From positions 21,652-85,651 of the IMG/VR virus record IMGVR_UViG_3300009594_000003: a DNA stretch of 64,000 nucleotides; one strand, given 5' to 3'. Source of the stretch: a virus. Positions 58,020 to 64,000 of this stretch are shown here, piece by piece. Made by a program: the position numbers and the translations under genes. Position 1 is the first letter of the stretch; each line of letters starts with the position of its first letter. Under the pieces are notes generated by a model. That model did no database searches. It was not told where the DNA came from and saw only the letters and a program-made list of their open reading frames with translations.

Positions 58020-58215
58020 AACAACGTGAGTGAACTACCCCGACCCTAAAGGGTCGGGGCTTCTCGCTTCATCCCTGTCGCTCCTTTAGTTCCGAAGAAC
58101 TAAAGCGACGTGGTTTTACAGGTCTGCAATAACGCTCGCAATAGGTGATACCATCCTTGGTCCTGTCCTATGAGCGGTTTCATCCCCTACCCTAAAGGGC
58201 TACAATGTAGGGGCT
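58020..58215 (+). ncRNA. Orphan transposon-end / omega-RNA-like hairpin cluster
   Basis: Three stem-loops in a row: CCCCGACCC-TAAA-GGGTCGGGG (58038-58059); GTCGCT..TTTAGTTC-CGAA-GAACTAAA..GCGAC (58077-58109); and CCCCTACCC-TAAA-GGG...GTAGGGG (58184-58213). The first, in the context GTGAACTACCCCG, is typical of IS200/IS605-type ends next to tnpB genes. No tnpB is present here. It is probably a relic end or stand-alone guide-RNA-like element. Confidence 0.6.
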
Positions 58216-58242
58216 TTCACTGCCGAAGAACGATAAAAAAGA

Positions 58243-58277
58243 AGACCCCGGCAGAGCAACAAAGGATGCTGGGGTCT
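58243..58277 (+). terminator. Terminator-like hairpin
   Basis: Stem AGACCCCGGCA pairs with TGCTGGGGTCT (one G-T pair) around a 13-base loop, followed by CTCTT. It closes the transposon-end region. Confidence 0.6.
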
Positions 58278-58367
58278 CTTGCTACTTGTTTCCCGTCCGT
58301 GGCAAGTGCATTCCTTATCTATCTATAGACGGCAAATTTATTTCCGGTTTCGATTTTTTCCAAACAC

Positions 58368-58395
58368 TTTACACACAGTCCTTTTGCACTACAAT
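58368..58395 (+). promoter_or_regulatory. Promoter TTTACA-N16-TACAAT
   Basis: Third exact copy of the hexamer pair and spacing found upstream of pncA and pncB, 38 bases before the ATG at 58434. Confidence 0.7.
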
Positions 58396-58433
58396 GGAGG
58401 CGTGTCCTGTAACCCCGATGTCGAAGGCCAGAA

Positions 58434-58745
58434 ATGGAAGCCACTCACACCTACAAAGAGCGACCGTGCTTCATCAAAGAGTCAAAGAACGAACTCAAGA
58501 CCATCCGGCCAGGAGAAACGTACTGGAAGCCCATCTACATTATCCGCTACACCGATAACCTCGAACCCAAGGAGGAGAAGGTGTCGAAGAAGCACTTCGA
58601 CAATGAAGTCTTCACGAAGAGCGTCGAGATGAACAAGTCGCAGGCGTTACTCAACCGTCTACGCCGGGCTGGTCGAAAAAGAATGCGTCGTGCTTCTTCA
58701 GAAGAACCTCCAAAGGAAGAACCACCCACTCCCGATACCGCATGA
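58434..58745 (+). CDS. Unknown 103-residue protein
   Basis: MEATHTYKERPCFIKESKNE... with a basic helical second half (ALLNRLRRAGRKRMRRASSE) and Pro/Glu tail. A promoter and an AAGG site support it. Its last 95 bases overlap the convergent nuclease gene, unusually long. Function unknown. Confidence 0.55.
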   Translation: MEATHTYKERPCFIKESKNELKTIRPGETYWKPIYIIRYTDNLEPKEEKVSKKHFDNEVFTKSVEMNKSQALLNRLRRAGRKRMRRASSEEPPKEEPPTPDTA

Positions 58746-59244
58746 AATACGGGTAGTCAGCCTCCGTAACTGCCAACGGCAAATCCTCGCCTTTGATAAT
58801 CGCTAGATGAGACTTACGGTCCTTCTTCCAGACCACCATTGGCTTACGAGACGACCTCTCGGCGTCATCACTCACTTGTTTCAAGAAGCTGTTTATGGTG
58901 GTGTCGCCATCCTCAAAGGCACCACACAAATCCACGTCATTATAGCCGCCCTTTGACTCTATCACGAACTTGAAGCTCGTGGGACAAGTCAAATCGCCAG
59001 TGAAAGTATCCTTGGCGTGTTTAGGCAGGTGTACGCCCTGGCCCCAGCGGTTGCCGGAACCTACAGAGCGTGAGAACAGGCCCCACTCAGGGTGCTTGGC
59101 TAACAGATCGGCGAAACGACTATTCAACAACTTGACCAGCCCAAGCTCAGTACGGTTGCCTTTCTTCTTGGACTTCAGCTTCTTCTTTCGCTTGTCTCGT
59201 TTCTCGAAATCTTCTACTATATCATCTACTTCAAAGTCTTCCAT
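58651..59244 (-). CDS. PD-(D/E)XK-like nuclease (Holliday-junction-resolvase-like, tentative)
   Basis: 197 residues. A basic N-terminus (KRKKKLKSKKKGNRTELGLV) leads to a fold with GDLTCPTSFKFVIESKGGYN, giving the D...ExK catalytic set, after GSGNRWGQGVHLPKH. This resembles phage PD-(D/E)XK endonucleases or resolvases that act on DNA ends or junctions. The ATG overlaps the stop of the amidotransferase gene by 1 base (TAATG). Confidence 0.6.
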   Translation of the reverse strand: MEDFEVDDIVEDFEKRDKRKKKLKSKKKGNRTELGLVKLLNSRFADLLAKHPEWGLFSRSVGSGNRWGQGVHLPKHAKDTFTGDLTCPTSFKFVIESKGGYNDVDLCGAFEDGDTTINSFLKQVSDDAERSSRKPMVVWKKDRKSHLAIIKGEDLPLAVTEADYPYFMRYREWVVLPLEVLLKKHDAFFFDQPGVDG

Positions 59245-60431
59245 TATCTGCCTTCGAGGATGCTAAATGTGCCCATTAGATCACTCTTTGTTTGCTCCAA
59301 AGAGCAAACTAGTTCTTCAAAATCCTTTCCAGACATCGAGCCTTCTCGAACCTGATTCGATACCACTATGTCAAGATTCGACAACAACTGACGCATGTTC
59401 TGCATCAACATCTCGAAGTTCTCCTGGCAGGCTGCTATCGTGTTCTCTTCTTCGTAATTCACTTCCTGGCTGGGCCGAGTAGCTCTTAAGTGATCTAGCT
59501 CATCCTTGTCATTCAGCGAGGTAATAACCTCAATTGTTTTCCGTCGTTCTTTGACCTCGTTGCGGTCGTCTTCTGAATGTTCCCAGGTTACGCTTGAATC
59601 GCTAGTTTCGATCTCGAACTTCTGCACGTTCTCATCGATGACGATGGGAAACTTGGGAGATATATCCATCATCCATATCTCATTCTCTGGAAGTTCGATG
59701 AGCTTGATCTTCTGGTTGAATATGTTGCGAATGTTGAGCTTGTAAACAGAACGATACCATATGTCGGGGGTCGAAACAAAGAATATCTGCCCCAACTCCT
59801 GCCTCATGTCGGCAAACCACAAGGGGCGATGAGCGTTGCGGAAGAACCAAATTCGCCGATGCCCGGCATCTAGTATCTCGCCGATAGCCACAGCCATCGA
59901 CCCGTCGATGTAAGACCACACATCTTTCAGTCCAAACAACCTGGAAGCTATTGCCCGATCAACACCGGGAAACGTGGCCTCTACCTCTTCCTTTATATGA
60001 TCCTCGCCAGCCTCAAATATCCTTAGAATGACCTCCGAATCGCACTCCGAAGTCACCTGGAACTTCTTGGTTAGACACTCATACTGGCCCTGTGGGACTT
60101 TGCCATTGTGAACCATGCCCACACGGTAGTCGGTAGATGTAAATGGATGATTGTTTTTGTTGATCTGCGGCGGTCCTTGTGAAGCTCCCCTGGCGTGTGT
60201 AAGCAATATGTTAGGCTTGAACTCCTTGAGCTTACGCCACTCTTGCGAATGCACCATCTGCGAGGAGCGAATCGGTTGCTTCTGATAGATCACCCGTTGG
60301 TCTTCACCGCTACCCCAGAAACCGGCAGCATCACGGCCCCTAGACTCTAGCTCCTCGAAGACCTTAGACATGATCTTGTAAGAAGTGTCAGGGTTTGTAC
60401 TTGTGCCTATGTAGCCAGCGATTCCACACAT
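59244..60431 (-). CDS. Class II glutamine amidotransferase
   Basis: 395 residues. MCGIAGYIG gives the N-terminal nucleophile Cys2; then ELESRGRDAAGFW, ILLTHARGASQGPPQINKNN and MVHNGKV follow as in GlmS/PurF glutaminase domains. No SIS or phosphoribosyltransferase domain is fused; the C-terminal 170 residues are helical and unknown. It hydrolyses glutamine and passes ammonia to an unknown acceptor; such free-standing forms are common in phages. GAGGAC precedes the ATG. Confidence 0.82.
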   Translation of the reverse strand: MCGIAGYIGTSTNPDTSYKIMSKVFEELESRGRDAAGFWGSGEDQRVIYQKQPIRSSQMVHSQEWRKLKEFKPNILLTHARGASQGPPQINKNNHPFTSTDYRVGMVHNGKVPQGQYECLTKKFQVTSECDSEVILRIFEAGEDHIKEEVEATFPGVDRAIASRLFGLKDVWSYIDGSMAVAIGEILDAGHRRIWFFRNAHRPLWFADMRQELGQIFFVSTPDIWYRSVYKLNIRNIFNQKIKLIELPENEIWMMDISPKFPIVIDENVQKFEIETSDSSVTWEHSEDDRNEVKERRKTIEVITSLNDKDELDHLRATRPSQEVNYEEENTIAACQENFEMLMQNMRQLLSNLDIVVSNQVREGSMSGKDFEELVCSLEQTKSDLMGTFSILEGR

Positions 60432-60459
60432 GTTGTCCTCTTGTTACTATTATAGTGTA

Positions 60460-60488
60460 TTCTAGCAGATTTGGATTGATCGAGCAAC
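60460..60488 (-). promoter_or_regulatory. Sigma70-like promoter for the amidotransferase gene
   Basis: On the minus strand TTGCTC, a 17-base spacer and TAGAAT, about 28 bases before the ATG. A TATAAT also lies nearby (complement of 60449-60454). Confidence 0.5.
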
Positions 60489-60498
60489 CTGTGTATTT

Positions 60499-61065
60499 AT
60501 GGCGTTTTTACTAGATACTTCCATGATAAGACTAGATTTCGAGGAATACCTGTTCACCGAGAACAGAAACTACCTGGGCGAGAAGGTGGGAGACATCTTG
60601 ACATCCCTACAAGACCTTTCCCAGAACGGAAAGGCAATGGGTCAACGGCAAATGATGCGTCGTATGGAGGGAACTAGCGATCAGATTCGTAAGATTCTCC
60701 ACTCACGATGGCAGAAATCAAACGAGAAGTACCTACCTGTGCTTCAGAAAGTCGGGACTGCCCTGATGAATGTAGTTGACGGCGAAAGCCAATTCGAGCC
60801 GCTAGATGTGGTAAACGGGTCCATCTCGGAGCTAGAAGGCTTGCTTGGTAGAATGAAAGTACCAGTCAATACCCTTGCATCCGCCGAGCCGACGCCAGAA
60901 GAACCGCCAACCACCGCACCGCCAGAAGGCCAGCAAGATCAGGCCCAACAACCACAGCCCAATCCAAACACACAGCAACAACCACCGGCCCCCGATCCAA
61001 ATACTGCACCGCCAAACCCGAATGCGGCACCAGGACAACCGCCGTCCCAACCAGCACCAGCATAA
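60499..61065 (+). CDS. Protein with capsid-targeting-like N-terminus and Pro/Gln tail
   Basis: 188 residues from the ATG at 60499, or 180 from 60523. The second start gives MIRLDFEEYLFTENRNYLGE, a version of the recurrent motif. The middle is a helical domain (VGDILTSLQDLSQNGKAMGQ); residues about 128-188 are Pro/Gln/Asn-rich and disordered. It may be a packaged or scaffold-type virion protein. Neither start has a strong ribosome site. A terminator follows. Confidence 0.55.
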   Translation: MAFLLDTSMIRLDFEEYLFTENRNYLGEKVGDILTSLQDLSQNGKAMGQRQMMRRMEGTSDQIRKILHSRWQKSNEKYLPVLQKVGTALMNVVDGESQFEPLDVVNGSISELEGLLGRMKVPVNTLASAEPTPEEPPTTAPPEGQQDQAQQPQPNPNTQQQPPAPDPNTAPPNPNAAPGQPPSQPAPA

Positions 61066-61068
61066 ACA

Positions 61069-61095
61069 AGACGGCCCGCCTTCGGCGGGCCGTCT
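61069..61095. terminator. Bidirectional terminator
   Basis: 12-base stem AGACGGCCCGCC with a TTC loop and perfect complement, between convergent genes. Confidence 0.85.
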
Positions 61096-61671
61096 ATGCA
61101 ACCTTGTATAGATACTCTCGTATGCCTGCCTCGCAGGGCTTGATCGAATACAAGTCCATCGCCGCATAGAGGACGTGCTTTCTCTTCCTGCCGAATGCCT
61201 CAACAACGGCCTCCATCGTGACGCAATCAGCGGGGAGACTGAACATGATGCTCTGTAGACGGGCTATCCAGCGGTCCCTGCGTGCGAGGTAGTCCCTGGT
61301 AGCATCGCACTTGATGTTGTGTGCGACCATCTCTTTTGCTACACGTCGCCGATGGAACCAAACACGCTTATCGATCTCACGCTGTTGCTCCTTCGTGAGA
61401 GTGGCGTTGTTGTCGGCGTCGGGCTTCTTTGGTGCCGGTTCCCGCAACCGGTGCTTGATTGGCTCATCGATTTCGCTCTCGTAGCCAAACCGCCCGATTG
61501 TGTACGTGCCTTGACTGGCTACATAAGCTTTGGCTTGTGCAAAGCTGATCTGGCCGAACACCACCTTGAACGTGCCAATCGCTGGCCTATACAACAAGCT
61601 GCCAGGTAGACATCACCCTTCGTACCGATCCACCTGCATTGCTGCTCGATCTTCTCTATAATAACGCTCAT
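61094..61671 (-). pseudogene. Unknown gene with probable frameshift
   Basis: From the ATG at 61671 (behind GGAGAGG) the frame reads MSVIIEKIEQQCRWIGTKGD, VYLAA. Near 61600 the reading shifts to LYRPAIGTFKVVFGQISFAQ, AKAYVASQGTYTIGRFGYES and a basic helical end to 61094. Either one 190-residue gene is broken by one base, or the downstream part starts alone at a TTG (61597). Family unknown. Confidence 0.5.
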
Positions 61672-61726
61672 GTTCCTCTCCTCCTTGAGAAGAAACCCAG
61701 ATATCACTTTGAGCATTGTAACATTT

Positions 61727-63340
61727 TCAACAACTCTGGCAATTCTTTTTGGCAGCAGCAATTAGACCCTTGAAAAGAGGCGACGGCTGCAAGAGACGAC
61801 TGCGAAATTCAGGATGTGACTGTGTACCAATGAAGTAAGGGTGGGCATCCTGCCCCATCTCCATGATCTCAATCAACCCCGTCTGCGGATTGACACCTGT
61901 AGTTTTGAACCCTTTGGCTTCCAGCGTCTCCTGATATTCAGGATTTACCTCGTAGCGGTGACGATGCCGCTCCCTAGCCATCTTGCCTTCATATAGCTCA
62001 TGAGCCTGAGACCCCTTTGACAACTCGCAATCATAGCCACCAAGCCGCATGGTCCCACAGAGCTTGACTAGGTTCTCCTGACCTTCAATGTGATGCACGA
62101 CCGGATGCTTCGTGGTCTTATTGAATTCCGTACTGTTGGCGTCTTCTAGATTACAGACGTTGCGGGCGTACTCGATCACGGCACACTGGAGGCCCAAGCA
62201 GATTCCTAAAAACGGAATCTTGTTTTCTCGAACGTACTTGATTGCCCTGATCTTGCCCTCGATCCCACGAGAATCGAAACCGCCAGGAATGATGACGCCA
62301 TGCAGCCCCTCGAAAAACTTGGCGAGATGCTTGGAGGTTTCTACCTCTTGAGCCTTGACCCAGCGTATCTCGACCTTCACGCCATTGGCAATACCTGCAT
62401 GGTAGAGGGCTTCTTTCAGAGAGATATAGGCTTCGTCGCAGTTGTCGTACTTGCCGAAGATACCGATGTTGACCAGCAGCATTTCGCCGCTCATGTACGC
62501 CTCGACTAGCTCACGGTACTTCTTGATGCGGCAGCCGGTCCTCTTCAGCCTGAGTTTATCGGAAATGATGTCATCGACCTGTCGGTTGTAGAACTCAATC
62601 GGTACTTGGTAAACTGATTTCACGTCGGGGGCGTCGAAAACGAGCGAGCGAGGGACATAGGTGAGATCAGATACCTTCTGTAAAATTTTCTCTGGAACTT
62701 CCCGCTCGACACGGCAGAAGAGTAGATCGGGCACGACGCCGTAGGATTGTAGATCGATGACACTGCGTTGGAGGGGCTTGGTCTTCCATTCCTTGATGGT
62801 AGGCACCCAGAGGATCGGGGCGACCATGACTATCATGCAGTCGGCACCGTGCTTCACCTTGAACTGCGTCACGGCTTTGTAAAAAGCAGAACTTTCAATA
62901 TCGCCGACCGTGCCACCTATCTCGGCAATGACGACATCGGCCTTCTTCCCCAGATGTTCTAGACGCTCGATGATCTTGTTTGTAACGTGAGGGATGACCT
63001 GGATGGTCTGGCCTAGGTACTTGCCTTTCTCCTGCTCCTCATTGATTTCCTTGTTGATGATGCCTTGGGTTACGATATTATCCTTGCTTACTTGAATGTC
63101 GGCAATGCGTTCATAATGACCTAGATCGAGGTCACATTCAGTCCCGTCGTCGCAAAGGAAACATTCGCCGTGCTGAGAGGGAGCTAGAATTCCGGCGTTG
63201 ATGTTGAGATAGGGATCGAGCTTAATGATCTCGACGTTGAATCCACGAAGCCTGAGCAGAAGACCTATCGAGGCGGCAGTAACGCCTTTACCTGTTCCAG
63301 AAATGACGCCGCCCGCCACGATTATGTACTTGCTTGACAT
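61727..63340 (-). CDS. pyrG: CTP synthase
   Basis: 537 residues (E. coli 545). The N-terminal synthetase has VAGGVISGTGKGVTAASIGL (residues 8-27), DPYLNINAGILAPSQHGECF, HVTNKIIERL, EIGGTVGDIESSAF and QPLQRSV-like KPLQRSVIDL. The glutaminase has IPGGFDSRGIEGKI, FLGICLGLQCAVIEYARNV with the nucleophile Cys, and HPEF with the His-Glu pair. It makes CTP from UTP, ATP and glutamine, raising pyrimidine supply. AAGGGGG precedes the ATG and overlaps the upstream gene's end. It appears fully intact. Confidence 0.95.
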   Translation of the reverse strand: MSSKYIIVAGGVISGTGKGVTAASIGLLLRLRGFNVEIIKLDPYLNINAGILAPSQHGECFLCDDGTECDLDLGHYERIADIQVSKDNIVTQGIINKEINEEQEKGKYLGQTIQVIPHVTNKIIERLEHLGKKADVVIAEIGGTVGDIESSAFYKAVTQFKVKHGADCMIVMVAPILWVPTIKEWKTKPLQRSVIDLQSYGVVPDLLFCRVEREVPEKILQKVSDLTYVPRSLVFDAPDVKSVYQVPIEFYNRQVDDIISDKLRLKRTGCRIKKYRELVEAYMSGEMLLVNIGIFGKYDNCDEAYISLKEALYHAGIANGVKVEIRWVKAQEVETSKHLAKFFEGLHGVIIPGGFDSRGIEGKIRAIKYVRENKIPFLGICLGLQCAVIEYARNVCNLEDANSTEFNKTTKHPVVHHIEGQENLVKLCGTMRLGGYDCELSKGSQAHELYEGKMARERHRHRYEVNPEYQETLEAKGFKTTGVNPQTGLIEIMEMGQDAHPYFIGTQSHPEFRSRLLQPSPLFKGLIAAAKKNCQSC

Positions 63341-63907
63341 TTAGCCCCCTTGATGATTAGCAACCTTATGACACCATTCTATGAAAGTAGCCTGGGCTAA
63401 GGATTGCTTCATCAGGTTCAGGTCTTTATGAATCCACTGCACATTCGATAACACATATCCCTCCGTGCTGTCAATGCGATCCAAAGAGGCTGTTGGGTTT
63501 GCCCGCTCAAATGACAAATCTATTCCAGACAAGGCACACTTTCGTCCTTGCTTCAGGAATAGATTCCAAGCCTGCTTGATTGTCAAAGAGAAAGCTATGT
63601 TTTTTCTTCTGGCATATCCCTGCGTTCCGGCTTTTGCCTTGGCCTGGATATCAGCCCATCTTTCGCCACTAATCTCGCCATATCCGGTCCATTTAGGGTT
63701 CTTAGAGCCGATTCTTTTTCTCAGGCAACCACATGATCGGCATCGACCCTCTGAGACACTAGAGCCTAATACTTCCACCTGTCTGCCGCATTTGCATTTA
63801 GCTAGGTAGAATCAACGCATTTTCCCAGAAACAGAACGAGAGCCAGTGTACCTGAGTATCTTTAACTTGTCAAAGATTTTACCAGATAAGTCATTAGCTT
63901 TCGGCAT
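63341..63907 (-). pseudogene. HNH endonuclease-like gene with in-frame TGA
   Basis: From the ATG at 63907 the frame reads MPKANDLSGKIFDKLKILRY, SVSGKMR, TGA at 63812-63814, FYLAKCKCGRQVEVLGSSVS, CRSCGCLRKRIG, WADIQAKAKAGTQGYARRKN, KCALSGIDLSFERA and SLDRIDSTEGYVLSNVQWIH. This is the phage HNH type with an N-terminal 'GxxFxxLxxl...W.CkCgc' zinc module. TGA falls where that family has Trp. The part after 63778 could be translated alone. A decayed relative lies at 11.85-12.1 kb. Confidence 0.7.
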
Positions 63908-63909
63908 GT

Positions 63910-64000
63910 CTACACCACTGATAGACAGCCATTTTGCAAAGCATCCGAAATGGAGCGGAGTACCTCGTTGGCATCATATTCGTTGTCTCGGCACACATCC
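63910..64000 (-). CDS. Unknown gene, C-terminal part (runs off the window)
   Basis: The last 29 residues read DVCRDNEYDANEVLRSISDA and end LQNGCLSVV before a TAG. The reading frame continues beyond base 64000. Too little is present to name it. Confidence 0.45.
   Translation of the reverse strand, partial: DVCRDNEYDANEVLRSISDALQNGCLSVV

Noticed and set aside
1-64000. Genome-wide recoding of TAG
   Set aside because: TAG ends many intact genes correctly (for example 11381, 13481, 26694, 47393, 48659), and ordinary genes use TGG for Trp. Only gene-specific suppression remains possible.
1-64000. tRNA genes, rRNA genes or CRISPR arrays
   Set aside because: No cloverleaf with a T-arm signature and no regularly spaced direct repeats were found by eye; short tandem repeats seen are coding.

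Overview
This window is a contiguous piece of a large contractile-tailed phage genome (T4-like myovirus, probably a jumbo phage). It carries a T4-type tail module: a gp18-like sheath, three gp19-like tube paralogues, a gp15-like tail terminator, a gp26-like baseplate protein, neck-like proteins and a gp55-like late sigma factor. Genes are tightly packed on both strands, often overlap by 1-4 bases (ATGA, TAATG), and are separated by strong hairpin terminators. No tRNA, rRNA or CRISPR array was recognised. Several cargo genes look bacterial and secreted. From memory they resemble planctomycete families, so a planctomycete host is a tentative guess.

Layout. 0-10 kb: a carboxylate-amine ligase and an alpha/beta hydrolase, a prim-pol-type protein, an NAD-dependent epimerase, small virion-type or DNA-binding proteins, and two envelope/secreted proteins. 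10-15 kb: a block opened by a consensus sigma70-type promoter, with an AAA+ ATPase, an Rnl5-type RNA ligase, CoaD and an RmlA-like nucleotidyltransferase. 15.2-17.6 kb: a uracil-DNA glycosylase gene broken by a serine-recombinase element and a TnpB element, all decayed. 17.6-27.2 kb: a metabolic and signalling block with nicotinamidase, TerY-like vWA protein, nicotinate phosphoribosyltransferase, glutamine-dependent NAD synthetase, PP2C phosphatase, nicotinate-nucleotide adenylyltransferase with two in-frame amber codons, glycosyltransferase and a YegI-like kinase. 27-31.7 kb: small unknowns, a 2OG-Fe(II) oxygenase, a neck-like protein and an HNH endonuclease. 31.8-43 kb: a 996-residue putative virion protein, a decayed host-like membrane protein, an IS607-type remnant, a class II fructose-1,6-bisphosphatase and structural genes. 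43-58 kb: the tail module, late sigma factor, glycosyltransferase, M14 carboxypeptidase, PAS protein and baseplate genes with a probable programmed -1 frameshift. 58-64 kb: an orphan transposon-end hairpin cluster, a PD-(D/E)XK-like nuclease, a class II glutamine amidotransferase, CTP synthase and HNH genes.

How it works together. The phage appears to boost NAD+ (PncA, PncB, NadE and, if readable, NadD), CTP, CoA and sugar-nucleotide supply. NAD genes are interleaved with a vWA/phosphatase/kinase triad like YegL-YegK-YegI (TerY-P type), which is the most unusual arrangement here. A recurring sigma70-like promoter (TTTACA or TTGACA, 16-17 bp, TACAAT/TATAAT/TAGAAT) drives this cargo. A gp55-type sigma factor presumably drives the structural genes.

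Two genome-wide patterns stand out. At least nine otherwise unrelated proteins share a short N-terminal motif resembling the T4 capsid-targeting sequence. Many accessory genes are broken by one-base homopolymer indels and by stop codons that sit where tryptophan is expected.
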